Origin: Streptomyces sp. NRRL B-1347
GTDB lineage: Bacteria; Actinomycetota; Actinomycetes; Streptomycetales; Streptomycetaceae
DNA: 64,000 nt
Reading direction: 5' to 3'
NCBI RefSeq assembly: GCF_000720325.1
Contig: NZ_JOJM01000031.1
Span: forward strand, 1 to 64,000
A model generated the notes under the pieces. It worked only from the letters and a program-made list of their open reading frames with translations. It did not search any database and had not been told where the DNA came from. Below are positions 18,221-27,473 of the stretch, piece after piece (within the stretch, counting starts at the first letter, position 1; each line of letters begins with the position of its first letter). Both the position numbers and the translations under genes were made by a program.

Positions 18221-21042
18221 CGCGGTCCGGACCCCTTCTCGCGGTTCTCGCGGCTCTCACGGTTCTCGTAGTGATCGTGACTCTCGTAGTGATCGTCGTG
18301 CTCGTGGTGCGTGGCGTGCGCCGGGTCCTCTTCCACGAGGACGTGGTAGTTGATGCCGCCGGTGCCGAAGGAGCTGACGGCCGCGCGCCGCGGCCTGCCG
18401 GGCGGGCGCGGCCACGGCTCGGCCCTGGTGGCGATCTCGGCCGGGATGGCGGCGAGGCCGAGCGCCGGATTCAGGGTGCGCAGCAGTGTGTTGGGCGGCA
18501 GCGTGCCCGCCCGCAGCGCGAGCAGCGTGCGCAGCAGGCCAGCGCTGCCGGCCGCCGCGAAGGTGTGCCCGAAGAACGACTTCGCCGAGCCGATGCGCAG
18601 CGCGCCCGCGCGCGGTCCGCCCGCGTACAGGCGGGCCGCGGCGGCGACCTCGACCCGGTCGCCCACCTTGGTGCCGGTGCCGTGCGCCTCCAGGTAGTCC
18701 ACGGTGCAGGGCTCGAAGTCCACCTGGGCGAAGGCGCGTTGCATGGCCCGCACCTGGCCCTCGACGTCCGGGGCGATCAGCGACTTGGCGTCGTTCGACG
18801 CGCCGACGGCACGGATCACCCCGTGGACGGTGTCGCCGTCGCGCCGCGCGTCGTCGTACCGCTTCAGGAGGAAGAGCCCGCAGCCGTCGCCCGGCGTGAA
18901 TCCGTCGGCCGCCGCGTCGAACGGCGCGTTCCTGCTGTGCGAGAGCAGCCCGAGCGCGGAGCACAGCACCATGTCCCGGGTGGTGCAGGCCAGTTCGACG
19001 CCGCCCGCGACGGCGAAGTCGGCGGCGCCCGAGCGCAGCGCGCCCACGGCGACGTCGAGGGCGGCCAGGGAGGACGCGCAGGCGGCCTCCACCGCGAGCG
19101 GCACCGCGCCGAGCCCGTACTCGTTGGCGAGCAGCGCGGCGACGCCGCTGGCCAGACAGCCGTCGAGCAGGGCGGGCGACGGCTCGGCCGCGCCGCGCGC
19201 GGTCCGCTCGCGCAGCCGCTCCAGGAGCTTCTTCTTCCGCAGCGCGGAGAGCCCGGCGAGCGCGGGCAGCGCCGCGACGGTGTCCTCCAGGCCAGCCAGG
19301 ACGAGCTCGGTGTGGGCGCGCCGCTCCTTCGTCAGGCCCAGGGTGGTGCCGACGGCGACCACCCCGCGGCCGGTGAGGCCCCGCCGCCCCGCGAACAGCT
19401 CCGCCGCGACGTCCAGGGCGAGCCGCTGCGCGCCGTCCATCGCCGCGTACCGCAGCGGAAGGACCGCCAGGTCGTCCGGCGGCTCGTCGGGGACCGGCAC
19501 GTGGCCGCCCTGGTCGGTGTACGAGTGGGTCAGGCTGAGCGCGCCGGGGGAGTGGTACAGGTCCCGGTCCAGGACGTCGTCGGGCACGGGGCCGAGCCGC
19601 GTCCGGCCCGAGTCGACGACCTGCCAGAACGCGGCGGCGTCGGGCGCCCCCGCGAACCGCCCGCCGAACCCGACCACCGCGACCGGCACCGGGCGCGACA
19701 CCGCGCGCGGCCCGCTCCGGGAACGGGCGCCCGGCCCGGCCGGGGCGCGGCCGCGGTGCTCTTCGAGGACGAGATGACAGAAGGTCCCCGTCAGCGACGC
19801 CCCGTGCACCACGGCCCGGCGCGGCGCCTGCGGGCCCGCGACCCACTCCTCGCCCGTGCGGGCCCGCCGGAAGGGCGCTCCCGTCGGCGCTCCCATCGGC
19901 GCCCCCGCCGCCGCCCCCACCGGCTCCCCGTCGTCGGGCGGCGGGTCCGGGTAGCGGCGCGCGTGCAGCGCGCGGGCGACCCTGCTCACCGAGGCGAGCC
20001 CCGCGTGGGCGAACGCCCGGCCGTCGCCCGCGCCGAGCACCACGGTCCCCGGCGCCCGCCCGGCGTGCAGCCGCGCGAGGGCCTCGTGTTCGGCGGCGGC
20101 CTCCCGGGCGACCGCTGAGCCCGCGCACTCGACGTACTGGACGGTGTCCGGGGCGGCGCCCGCGGCGCGCAGCGAGTCGGCGGCGGCGTCCTGCCGCAGC
20201 GCGACGGAGTGCGAGTGCCGGAAGCAGCCCGGACGCGGGTCGTGGCGCAGCGTGCAGTCGAGCACGGTGGCGTAGACGCGGTCCCCGTCCCGCACAGCCG
20301 TGGCGAGCCGCTTGAGGAGCACGGCCCCGACGCCCTCGGCGAGGTCGCGCGTCCCGTCGGTCTCCGCCCCGCCGGGGCCCGGCACGCCCTTCGCCGCGAG
20401 CGCGTCGGCGACGAACGGGCTCTCGCGGCGCTGCCCGGCCAGGACGAGCACGGCGTCCGACGCCCGGGCGCGCAGCTGGTCCGCCGCGTGCGCGAGCGCC
20501 ACGAACGACGTCGCCTCCGCGGACTCCACCGCGAGCGTGCGGCCGCGCAGCTTGAAGGCCGCGGCGATCCGCGCCGGGATCGTGCTCGCCATCTCGCCCA
20601 CCCGGTCGTGCGGCGAACCCCCGAGGCGCGGCGCGAGCTGCCCGCGCAGCTCGGCGGCGGCCCGCGCGGCTTGGTCAGGAGCCGCCCCCGCCGCACGGGC
20701 GGCGCGCTCCAACTCCCGGGCGTACCAGGGGAGTTCTATCCGAACGGCGTTGGCGTGCTGCCGGTCGAGGGCGAAGCACAGGCCCGTCACGACGTCGGTG
20801 CGCTCGGCGGGCAGCGGCCGCTCGGGGTGGCCCGCGTCCGCCAGGCAGCGGCGGGCGGCCTCCAGCATCAGGAGCTGCATCCGGTTCATGGACTTGGCCT
20901 GCATCGGCGGGATGCCGAACCGGGCGACGTCGACCACGACGCCGTCGAGCCCGTCCGGGTCGAGCTCCGCGATCCCCACGATGGCGAGGGGCTCGCCGGG
21001 CCGCGCGGGAGTGGCCCGGCGGGCTTGCCGATCGGACGTCAT
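18217..21042 (-). CDS. redX: RedX-like double ketosynthase
   Basis: A 941-residue protein with two ketosynthase domains. The first (about 15-420) is degenerate: at the cysteine position it reads VESAEATS. The second is complete, with Cys in EAACASS, His in [10 protein letters not shown] and His in [12 protein letters not shown]. RedX condenses the pyrrolyl-2-carboxyl thioester with malonyl on RedN to start the second pyrrole ring. The tail of about 30 residues is His/Glu/Asp-rich and built from six-residue repeats ([12 protein letters not shown]). The ATG at 21042 has AGGAG about 10 bases upstream; the frame stays open far upstream through non-homologous sequence. It is probably controlled by RedD through the repeats upstream. 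Confidence 0.9.
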   Translation of the reverse strand: MTSDRQARRATPARPGEPLAIVGIAELDPDGLDGVVVDVARFGIPPMQAKSMNRMQLLMLEAARRCLADAGHPERPLPAERTDVVTGLCFALDRQHANAVRIELPWYARELERAARAAGAAPDQAARAAAELRGQLAPRLGGSPHDRVGEMASTIPARIAAAFKLRGRTLAVESAEATSFVALAHAADQLRARASDAVLVLAGQRRESPFVADALAAKGVPGPGGAETDGTRDLAEGVGAVLLKRLATAVRDGDRVYATVLDCTLRHDPRPGCFRHSHSVALRQDAAADSLRAAGAAPDTVQYVECAGSAVAREAAAEHEALARLHAGRAPGTVVLGAGDGRAFAHAGLASVSRVARALHARRYPDPPPDDGEPVGAAAGAPMGAPTGAPFRRARTGEEWVAGPQAPRRAVVHGASLTGTFCHLVLEEHRGRAPAGPGARSRSGPRAVSRPVPVAVVGFGGRFAGAPDAAAFWQVVDSGRTRLGPVPDDVLDRDLYHSPGALSLTHSYTDQGGHVPVPDEPPDDLAVLPLRYAAMDGAQRLALDVAAELFAGRRGLTGRGVVAVGTTLGLTKERRAHTELVLAGLEDTVAALPALAGLSALRKKKLLERLRERTARGAAEPSPALLDGCLASGVAALLANEYGLGAVPLAVEAACASSLAALDVAVGALRSGAADFAVAGGVELACTTRDMVLCSALGLLSHSRNAPFDAAADGFTPGDGCGLFLLKRYDDARRDGDTVHGVIRAVGASNDAKSLIAPDVEGQVRAMQRAFAQVDFEPCTVDYLEAHGTGTKVGDRVEVAAAARLYAGGPRAGALRIGSAKSFFGHTFAAAGSAGLLRTLLALRAGTLPPNTLLRTLNPALGLAAIPAEIATRAEPWPRPPGRPRRAAVSSFGTGGINYHVLVEEDPAHATHHEHDDHYESHDHYENRESRENREKGSGPR

Positions 21043-21194
21043 GTCGTGGCTGCTCCTGCGCTTGTCGGGGTCCCGCCGGGAAGCGGGAGGGAAATCGCGG
21101 GCGATTAGGGGGCACGCCGCGAGAAACGCCGGGGAAGGCCTCGCGGGCACGTCGGGTGAAAGCGGTTGACACCGTGGTTGCCGCTGTGGCGGAT

Positions 21195-21235
21195 GAGACG
21201 TCAAGGAAGTGATGAAGGAGACGTCAAGGAAGTGA
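21195..21235 (-). promoter_or_regulatory. 18-base perfect direct repeat upstream of redX
   Basis: GAGACGTCAAGGAAGTGA occurs at 21195-21212 and again at 21218-21235, a period of 23 bases (about two helical turns). Read in the redX direction each copy contains TTGACG, which could serve as a -35 element. It lies about 155-195 bases upstream of the redX start, in the gap between redD and redX, and is a candidate RedD binding site. The rest of the 272-base gap contains further short GTGACGGA copies and no gene. Confidence 0.55.
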
Positions 21236-21314
21236 CGGATGAGATGCCGTGGACGTGACGGAAGAGGCACCCAGAAAGAGGCGGGAATGTGTTTGAGAGG
21301 TGGCGGAAGTGTGT

Positions 21315-22100
21315 TTACGAGGCGGCGGGGACGGTGGACAGGGAAAGGGCCGGGTCCTGCGACAGGATTTCCGTGTGGCGCCGCTGGAGCACGATTCCGG
21401 GTTGGACGCCCAGCTCCTCGTCGAGCCGCCGGCGCGTCACGTGGAACAGCTCCAGGGCCTCCGCCTGCCGCCCGGTGCGGTACAGGGCGAGCATGAGCAG
21501 CTCGCAGAAGCGTTCGCGCAGCGGGTGCTGGGCGACCAGGCGGCGCAGCTCGGCCACCGCCCGCGAGGCGTCGCCGACGGCGAGGCGGGCGCGGATCAGG
21601 TCCTCCCGGACCGTGAGCCGCCGCTCGTCGAAGAGCGCGGCGGCGCCCCGGCAGCGCAGCCCGTCGCCCGCGTCGAGCAGGGCGGGCCCCTGCCACAGTT
21701 CGAGTCCGGCCTGGAGCAGCTCGATCGCCCGCTCCGGGCACACGTCGAGGGCCGCGGCACCGCGCGTGGCCAGGTCGAGGAACGTGTTGCCGTCGACGCA
21801 GCCCGGGGGCACGTCGAGCAGATAGCCGCCGCGCACCGCGCGCAGCAGCGTCGTGCCCCGGGGCCGCGCCTCGTGGCCGTCGAGCACCTTGCGGAGCCGG
21901 GTGGCGTGCGCCTGCAGTGCGTTGCGGGTGTTGCCGAGGGGCTGGCCCGCCCACAGCTCGTCCGCGAGATCCGCGTGCGAGACGGCCCGGCCCGCGTCGA
22001 GGGCGAGTGCGGCCAGCATCGCCCGCACCTTGTTGGCCTGGATTCCGTGGCGTTTTCCCTCTGTGGCCACTGAAACCGGTCCCAGGATATTGATGTGCAT
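21315..22100 (-). CDS. redD: RedD-like SARP pathway activator
   Basis: A small SARP of 261 residues with an OmpR-type winged-helix DNA-binding domain (about 1-95) and a bacterial transcriptional activation domain (about 100-250). RedD is the pathway-specific activator of the red genes and is itself switched on by RedZ. The ATG at 22100 has an excellent GGGGGAGG site 6 bases upstream. No TTA codon occurs in the gene. It lies at the right end of the cluster, divergent from the TetR gene and upstream of redX in the same direction, separated by the repeat-containing gap. Confidence 0.88.
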   Translation of the reverse strand: MHINILGPVSVATEGKRHGIQANKVRAMLAALALDAGRAVSHADLADELWAGQPLGNTRNALQAHATRLRKVLDGHEARPRGTTLLRAVRGGYLLDVPPGCVDGNTFLDLATRGAAALDVCPERAIELLQAGLELWQGPALLDAGDGLRCRGAAALFDERRLTVREDLIRARLAVGDASRAVAELRRLVAQHPLRERFCELLMLALYRTGRQAEALELFHVTRRRLDEELGVQPGIVLQRRHTEILSQDPALSLSTVPAAS

Positions 22101-22157
22101 GTCGTTCCTCCCCCGATGGACAGCAAAAGGTGTCAGTGGGCGGAAAAGGTTCCGTGG

Positions 22158-22176
22158 GGCGACGAAGAAAGTCGCC
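22158..22176. promoter_or_regulatory. Inverted repeat in the redD promoter region
   Basis: A six-base perfect inverted repeat GGCGAC-N7-GTCGCC lies 58-76 bases upstream of the redD start. It is a candidate operator for RedZ or another regulator of redD. The assignment is positional only. Confidence 0.35.
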
Positions 22177-22342
22177 TCCCGGAGAAAGCCCGCGGGTCAG
22201 GACGGAAGAAGACTCAGGAGCACCATCAGCCCCACTCCTTTTCGGTTGCGTACGAGTTTCCCAGGAACGGGAGTGCGGTGCCATCGATCGCCTGACGGGT
22301 TTCCCTGACGAATACCGCACCGATTTCCGGAGTGCCGGATCG

Positions 22343-22384
22343 GCCATCCGTTGAGACGCGCCGGCGGGCGCCTCAACGGATGGC
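22343..22384. promoter_or_regulatory. 13-base inverted repeat between redD and the TetR gene
   Basis: GCCATCCGTTGAG (22343-22355) and CTCAACGGATGGC (22372-22384) are perfect reverse complements separated by 16 bases that themselves contain GCGCC/GGCGC. The element sits about 65 bases upstream of the TetR start and 240 bases upstream of redD. Because both neighbours start outward from here, it is more likely an operator or a 5' structure than a terminator. Confidence 0.5.
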
Positions 22385-22421
22385 TGCCGGAGGCGGAGCT
22401 TCCGGCTCTCTGGACAAGACA

Positions 22422-22437
22422 TTGAACGAGCGTTTAG
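22422..22437 (+). promoter_or_regulatory. TetR-type operator at the TetR gene start
   Basis: TTGAACG-AG-CGTTTAG is a near-perfect palindrome (one half matches the other at five of seven positions) ending 10 bases before the ATG of the TetR gene. CGTTCAA recurs just inside the coding sequence at 22450-22456. This is the usual layout of an autoregulated TetR operator. Confidence 0.55.
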
Positions 22438-22447
22438 TCTGCTGTAC

Positions 22448-23104
22448 ATGCGTTCAATGCCCGATGGCCGCACCACCCGGGCGGTCATCCGAGACGAGGC
22501 CCTGCGGCTCTTCGCCGCCCACGGCCCCGACGTCGTCACCGTCCGCCAGATCGCCACGGCGGCGGGAGTGTCCCCAGGGCTCGTCGTGCACCACTTCCGC
22601 TCGAAGGACGGTCTGCGCCAGGAGGTCGACCAGCACGTCCTCACCGTCTTCGAGCAGCTGCTCGGCGAGCTGACGGCGGACGAGGGGCCGGACCTGCTCG
22701 AGGAGCCGAGGTCGGCGACGGCCGGCTCGCTCGGCGAGGTCTTTCTGCGCCATCTGCCCGTCGGGTCACCGCTGCCCGACTATCTGCGCCGGCTCCTGTT
22801 GTCCGACACCGAGGCGGGCCGCGGCCTGTTCCACCGGCTGTACGCGATGAGCAGGGAGACCCTCGACGACCTCGCCGAGTCCGGCGTCGCGTCCCGGGGC
22901 GCGGACCCACAGGTGCGCGCTGCCCTGCTGCTCGTCAACGACCTCTCGGTCTTCCTGCTGCGGGACCAGCTCACGGCGGTCCTCGGCGTGGACCCGCTGT
23001 CGGCGATGGGCCTGGCCCGCTGGGGCCCGGAGCTCCTGAGCATCTACGCGGGCGGGTTGAACGCGGAGCCCACAGCACCGGAAGCAGAAGGAGGCCAGGC
23101 ATGA
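22448..23104 (+). CDS. TetR-family transcriptional regulator
   Basis: A 218-residue regulator with an N-terminal TetR helix-turn-helix (VTVRQIATAAGVSPGLVVHHFRSKDGL) and a helical ligand domain. It starts directly after the palindromic site at 22422 and its last codons overlap the ABC ATPase start by 4 bases, so it most likely represses its own operon including the transporter. It lies beside the prodiginine activator gene redD and is divergent from it. The operon may serve prodiginine or other drug export; this is inferred from position only. Confidence 0.9.
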   Translation: MRSMPDGRTTRAVIRDEALRLFAAHGPDVVTVRQIATAAGVSPGLVVHHFRSKDGLRQEVDQHVLTVFEQLLGELTADEGPDLLEEPRSATAGSLGEVFLRHLPVGSPLPDYLRRLLLSDTEAGRGLFHRLYAMSRETLDDLAESGVASRGADPQVRAALLLVNDLSVFLLRDQLTAVLGVDPLSAMGLARWGPELLSIYAGGLNAEPTAPEAEGGQA

Positions 23105-23760
23105 CCACAAGGCCGGAGCCCGCACTCACCGCCCGGGACATCCACAAGGCGTTCGGCAAGCACCAGGTCCTGCGCGGCGCCGACCTCACGGTCGAACCGG
23201 GCCAACTGGTCGCCGTGGTCGGCGAGAACGGCGCGGGCAAGTCCACGTTCCTCAAGGCCATCGCGGGCACCCTCCCCGTCGACCGGGGCGAGGTCCGGCT
23301 CAGCGGCGAACTCGGCTACTGCCCGCAGGACCCCGTGCTCAACGCCAACCTCACCGTGGACCAGCACCTGCGGTACTTCGCCGCCGCCCACCGGCTGACC
23401 GGCCTGGGCCGCGCCGACGAGCTGGTGGACCTCCTCGGGTTCGACAAGTACCGCGCCACGGCCGCGGGCGACCTGTCCGGCGGCACCCGGCAGAAGCTCA
23501 ACCTCACCCTGGCCCTGCTGCACGACCCGGACGTCCTGCTCCTCGACGAGCCGTACCAGGGCTTCGACTGGGAGACGTATCTGCGCTTCTGGGACCTGGT
23601 CGACACACTGCACCAGCGGGACAAGGCCGTCGTCGTGATCACTCATCTGGTCTTCGAGCAGGAGCGGTTCGACGTCCTCGCCGACCTCGTCGACGGCCGC
23701 CTCGCGCCGCGTACGACCGAGCAGGAGCAGGAGCAGGAGCCCCGCCATGCCGCAGTTTGA
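23101..23760 (+). CDS. ABC transporter ATP-binding protein
   Basis: A single-domain ABC ATPase of 219 residues with Walker A (GENGAGKST), signature (LSGGTRQKLN) and Walker B (DVLLLDEP) motifs, then the H-loop region (VVVITHL). It pairs with the permease that overlaps its 3' end, forming a drug- or lipid-type ABC-2 exporter on the cytoplasmic membrane. The start overlaps the TetR stop (ATGA). The C-terminus ends in a glutamate/glutamine-rich stretch (EQEQEQE). Confidence 0.93.
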   Translation: MTTRPEPALTARDIHKAFGKHQVLRGADLTVEPGQLVAVVGENGAGKSTFLKAIAGTLPVDRGEVRLSGELGYCPQDPVLNANLTVDQHLRYFAAAHRLTGLGRADELVDLLGFDKYRATAAGDLSGGTRQKLNLTLALLHDPDVLLLDEPYQGFDWETYLRFWDLVDTLHQRDKAVVVITHLVFEQERFDVLADLVDGRLAPRTTEQEQEQEPRHAAV

Positions 23761-24544
23761 CGTCTTCACGGACCGGCCGCTGTACGGGCAGTTCCCGACC
23801 GCGCTGCGGTTCTCGGTGCGCGAGCAGAGCCGCAACCGCCTCGCGGCGCTGCTCCTCGCGCTCTTCGTGCCGGTCTGGTACCTGCTGATGACCTCGATCG
23901 CCGGGCACAAGGCCCTGGACTTCAAGCTGTATGCCACGGGCGAGATGCTGCACGTCGACGGCAAGCACATCACGCTGATCACCGCGGGCCTCAACTCGCT
24001 GACGATGATCTCCGGCTTCGTCGTCTTCGACGCGGTGCGCAAGGCGCTCGCCTTCGACAAGCGCCTCGCCTTCGCCGGGTACCGCCAGTCCACCCTGATC
24101 GGTGCCAAGATGCTGGCCATCGGCATCGTCGCGGGCACGATCGCCCTCTACACCGCGCTCGCCCTGCTGCTCTACTGGCGCCCCGGGTTCACCGGCTGGG
24201 CCACGATCCTCGCCGGATTCCTGGCCATGACCCTCACCTACGGCTCGCTCGGCCTGGTCCTCGGCGTCCTGGTCAAGAACGACCTGGAGGGCTTCTTCCT
24301 CATCATCATGGGCGGGCTCACCGACACGTTCCTGCAGAACCCGCTCGGCAACCCGGCCGCCAACAAGCCGGTCCTGCAGTACTTCCCGTCGTTCGGGCCG
24401 ATGCAGTTCTCCGTGGGCGGTTCCCTCGGCGACACCGTCCTGTGGCGCTATCTCGGCCTCGGCCTGGCCTGGGCGGCGTTCTTCGCCGTCGTCGGCCTGG
24501 TCGTGTTCCACTTCAGGACCCGGAGCCGCCGTCCCACGCGCTGA
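23747..24544 (+). CDS. ABC-2 type transporter permease
   Basis: A 265-residue integral membrane protein with about six hydrophobic segments. The N-terminus is cytoplasmic (MPQFDVFTDRPLYGQF). It overlaps the ATPase gene by 14 bases, which supports coupled translation and complex formation. It is the membrane partner of the exporter; the substrate cannot be read from the sequence. The gene ends just before a strong hairpin shared with the convergent cysteine desulfurase gene. Confidence 0.9.
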   Translation: MPQFDVFTDRPLYGQFPTALRFSVREQSRNRLAALLLALFVPVWYLLMTSIAGHKALDFKLYATGEMLHVDGKHITLITAGLNSLTMISGFVVFDAVRKALAFDKRLAFAGYRQSTLIGAKMLAIGIVAGTIALYTALALLLYWRPGFTGWATILAGFLAMTLTYGSLGLVLGVLVKNDLEGFFLIIMGGLTDTFLQNPLGNPAANKPVLQYFPSFGPMQFSVGGSLGDTVLWRYLGLGLAWAAFFAVVGLVVFHFRTRSRRPTR

Positions 24545-24558
24545 CGGCTCCGGGGCCC

Positions 24559-24608
24559 GGCGTCCCTGCGCCGCTCAGGCGCCGGCCTGCAGCCGGCGCA
24601 GGGACGCC
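24559..24608. terminator. Bidirectional terminator between ABC permease and cysteine desulfurase
   Basis: GGCGTCCCTGCGCC (24559-24572) and GGCGCAGGGACGCC (24595-24608) form a perfect 14-base stem with a 22-base loop. It lies between two convergent stops and includes the last codons of the cysteine desulfurase gene. Confidence 0.75.
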
Positions 24609-26074
24609 ACCAGCTGGTCCACCTCCTCGGAGGTGTTGTAGAGCGCGAATGAGGCGCGGGCCGCGGACTCCAGGCCGTAGTGCGCGAGCGCGGGCTGCGC
24701 GCAGTGGTGGCCCGCGCGGACGGCGATCCCGTCCCGGTCGAGCCAGTCCGCGACCGAGGCCGGGTCGTGGCCCGCGAGCGTGAAGGTGAGCACCGCGATC
24801 CGCTCGGCCGCGGAGCCGATCACCTCAAGACCGGGGACCGTCGCCATGGCCTGCATCGCGTACGTCATGAGCGCGTGCTCGTACGCGGCGATGGCCTCCC
24901 GGTCGAAAGAGCGCAGCCAGTCGATCGCCGCCAGGAGCCCGACCACGCCGGAGATGTGCCCGGTGCCCGCCTCCAGGAGGTGCGGCATCGGCGCGAACGT
25001 CGTCCGCTCGAAGCTCACTGACTCGATCATGTTGCCGCCGCCCTGCCACGGGCGCATCAGCTCCATCGTCTCCGGCTTCAGATACAGCGCGCCGATGCCC
25101 GTCGGGGCGAACAGCTTGTGCCCGGAGAACACGTAGAAGTCCGCGCCCAACTGCCGCACGTCCACCGGCATGTGGGCCACCGCCTGCGCGCCGTCCACCA
25201 GGACCCGCGCGCCGTAGCGGTGGGCGAGCGCGGTCATCTCCCGCACCGGCGGCACGGTGCCGAGCACGTTCGACGCCTGGCTGATCACCACGAGCTGCGT
25301 GCGCGCCGAGAGCAGGTCGGAGTACGCCTTCTGGTCGATCTCCCCCTCGGGCGTGAGCGGCACCGGGACCACACGCGCGTGGGTCTCCTGCGCGAGGAGC
25401 TGCCACGGGACGATGTTGGAGTGGTGCTCCAGGACCGGGACGAGGATCTCGTCGCCGGGCTCGAGGACCGAGCGGCCCCAGCTCTGCGCCACCAGGTTGA
25501 TCGCCTCGGTGGTGCCCCGGGCGAAGGTGATGTTCTCCGGGGACTCGGCCCCGAGGAACTCCGCGACCGCCGTACGGCCCGCCTCGTACAGCTCGGTGGC
25601 CTCGCGCGCCATGGTGTGCGCGCCCCGGTGGATGTTGGAGTTGGCCGCGCTGTAGTACGCGGAGAGGGCCTCGATGACCTGGCGGGGCTTCTGCGTGGTC
25701 GCCCCGTTGTCGAGCCAGACCAGGGGGTGGCCGTTCACCGTCCGGTGCAGGATCGGGACGTCCTTGCGGGCCTGCTCGGGGGAGAAGGCGCCGGGCGCGC
25801 TGGTGGCGGGCAGGGCCGACAGGGCGTCCTCGGGGGAGGCGGGCACCGCGGCCGGGACGGCGGGCGTCGCACCGGGCACGGCGGGCGCCTCGGTCACCGG
25901 GGCGGCGGGCATCTCGGTCACCGGGGCCGCGGGCACCGCGGTTGCCGTGGGCATCGCGGTCGCCGTGGGTGTCGCGGCGGCGGGCACGGTCGGCGCAGGT
26001 GTCTGCGCGGGGGCCGGTGCCGGTGCCGGTGCCCTGAGCAGTGCCCTGAGGTCGGGAACGTCAGGAGTAGTCAT
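24575..26074 (-). CDS. SufS-type cysteine desulfurase, predicted encapsulin cargo
   Basis: A 499-residue PLP enzyme. The catalytic domain (about 95-499) has the PLP lysine in FSGHKLFAP and the catalytic cysteine in RAGHHCAQP; it converts cysteine to alanine and enzyme-bound persulfide. The first 95 residues are Ala/Pro/Thr-rich and disordered-looking with near-repeats (AAPVTE twice), preceded by a short motif-like segment MTTPDVPDLRALLRAP. Cysteine desulfurases with such extensions are known cargo of Family 2 encapsulins, where the extension targets the enzyme to the shell interior. The gene overlaps the shell gene by 14 bases, so the two form an operon. An ordinary SufS would be about 410 residues with suf genes nearby, which are absent. 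Confidence 0.9.
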   Translation of the reverse strand: MTTPDVPDLRALLRAPAPAPAPAQTPAPTVPAAATPTATAMPTATAVPAAPVTEMPAAPVTEAPAVPGATPAVPAAVPASPEDALSALPATSAPGAFSPEQARKDVPILHRTVNGHPLVWLDNGATTQKPRQVIEALSAYYSAANSNIHRGAHTMAREATELYEAGRTAVAEFLGAESPENITFARGTTEAINLVAQSWGRSVLEPGDEILVPVLEHHSNIVPWQLLAQETHARVVPVPLTPEGEIDQKAYSDLLSARTQLVVISQASNVLGTVPPVREMTALAHRYGARVLVDGAQAVAHMPVDVRQLGADFYVFSGHKLFAPTGIGALYLKPETMELMRPWQGGGNMIESVSFERTTFAPMPHLLEAGTGHISGVVGLLAAIDWLRSFDREAIAAYEHALMTYAMQAMATVPGLEVIGSAAERIAVLTFTLAGHDPASVADWLDRDGIAVRAGHHCAQPALAHYGLESAARASFALYNTSEEVDQLVASLRRLQAGA

Positions 26075-27473
26075 GGTAGTTGTTCACCTCGACGTTCTGG
26101 AGCACGGCGATGGCGTCCTCGACCAGGACCGCCGTGTTGAAGTACGCCGTCATCAGGTACGAGGTGATGCCCTTCTGGTCGGTGCCCATGTTCCGCATGG
26201 ACAGACCGGGCTCGACCTCGTCGGAGACCTCGCCGGGGCGCAGGCCCACGACACCGCGGTCGGCCTCGCCCATGCGCATCAGGAGGATCTCCGTGGTGCC
26301 GACGGCCGCGGCGGAGCCGCTGGCGCCGTTCGCCCGCACGCCGTTGCTGAACGGCACCTTGTCGGACGGGATCAGCGGCACCCCGCGCCAGGTGAGCAGC
26401 GGGCTGCCGAACCTGCTGTCGGTGACCGGGGGCACGCCCCGCCGCGTACACTCGCGCCCGAACGCGGCGATGGCCTTGGGGTGCGCGAGGAAGTAGCTGG
26501 GCTGCTTCCACACCCGGGAGAGCAGCTCGTCGAGGTCGTCGGGCGTGGGCGAGCCGGTGCGGGTCTGCACGCGCTGGCCGGGCGCCACGTTGTGGAACAG
26601 GCCGAACTCGGGGTGGTTGAGCAGCGCCGACTCCTGCCGCTCGCGCAGCGCCTCGATGGTGAGCAGGGCCTGCTGCCGCGTCTGGTCGAAGTCGCCGCTG
26701 TACACGTCGTGGACGCGGGTGTGCACGCGCAGGATCGTCTGCGCGAGCGTCATGTGGTACTCGCGCGGAGTGTCCTCGTAGTCGACGTACGTGGCGGGCA
26801 GGTCGGGCTCGCCGACGTGGCCCGACGTGAGGTCCACCGGCACCTCGGCGCCGGGCCGGAAGCCGTTGCCTGAGGTGTACGCGGCCATGGAGGTGCGGAC
26901 GCTCTCGTCGCGGTCGGCGAGCGCCGCGAGCGCGCGGCGCTCGGCGCACAGCGCGAGACCGGGGGTGAGGGCCTGCACGCGGTAGGGCGTGGACTCCTCG
27001 CGGGTCCAGGCGCCGAGGTCGAAGAACTGGCCGTCACCGATCACCTCGATGAGCTGCTCCTCGCCGTAGCGGCCGGTCACGCGCTTCTCGGCGCGGCCCT
27101 GCACGATGATCCACAGACGGTCGGCGGGGTCGCCCTCCTGCGCGAGGACCTGTCCGGACTCGAAGCGCACCTCGGTGAAGGCGTCGGCGAGTTCGGTGAG
27201 GCAGGACTCCTGGGCGTCGCGCAGATAGGGCAGTTCGCGCAGGTCGCCGGGGACGACGCGAGGTGAGCCGCCGTCGGTGTGGGTGGATATGCGGTCGTCG
27301 CCGAGGACGAAGGTGCGGCGGCGGTTGACGCGGTACACACCGGACTTGAGGTCCACCCACGGCAGCGCGCGCAGCAGATAGCGCGGTGTGGTGCCGAGCA
27401 TCTGCGGCGCGGTCTTGGTGGCGGTCGCGAGCTGCCGTGCTGAATCGGGTGCGAGCGAAAGGCGGTCGTTCAC
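26061..27473 (-). CDS. Family 2 encapsulin shell protein with cyclic-nucleotide-binding domain
   Basis: A 470-residue protein of the SrpI/major-membrane-protein-I type. An internal Crp-like cyclic-nucleotide-binding domain (about 80-205, with ESGQVLAQEGDPADRLW and GDGQFFDLG) is inserted into the HK97-type shell fold, and there is no helix-turn-helix, so it is not a Crp regulator. The rest (about 215-470) has shell features such as YHMTLAQTILRVHTRVHDVYS and the C-terminal VLQNVEVNNYHDYS. Shells with this insertion are classed as Family 2B. It should assemble into a nanocompartment enclosing the co-encoded cysteine desulfurase. Start is GTG 27473 with GGGAGG upstream. Confidence 0.9.
   Translation of the reverse strand: MNDRLSLAPDSARQLATATKTAPQMLGTTPRYLLRALPWVDLKSGVYRVNRRRTFVLGDDRISTHTDGGSPRVVPGDLRELPYLRDAQESCLTELADAFTEVRFESGQVLAQEGDPADRLWIIVQGRAEKRVTGRYGEEQLIEVIGDGQFFDLGAWTREESTPYRVQALTPGLALCAERRALAALADRDESVRTSMAAYTSGNGFRPGAEVPVDLTSGHVGEPDLPATYVDYEDTPREYHMTLAQTILRVHTRVHDVYSGDFDQTRQQALLTIEALRERQESALLNHPEFGLFHNVAPGQRVQTRTGSPTPDDLDELLSRVWKQPSYFLAHPKAIAAFGRECTRRGVPPVTDSRFGSPLLTWRGVPLIPSDKVPFSNGVRANGASGSAAAVGTTEILLMRMGEADRGVVGLRPGEVSDEVEPGLSMRNMGTDQKGITSYLMTAYFNTAVLVEDAIAVLQNVEVNNYHDYS

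Noticed and set aside
18271..20118. Plus-strand frame of 615 codons opposite redX
   Set aside because: Antisense shadow of the ketosynthase gene; no recognisable motif.
26061..27473. Reading the shell protein as a Crp/Fnr-type transcription regulator
   Set aside because: Only the nucleotide-binding domain is present; there is no helix-turn-helix, and the remainder fits an encapsulin shell with desulfurase cargo.
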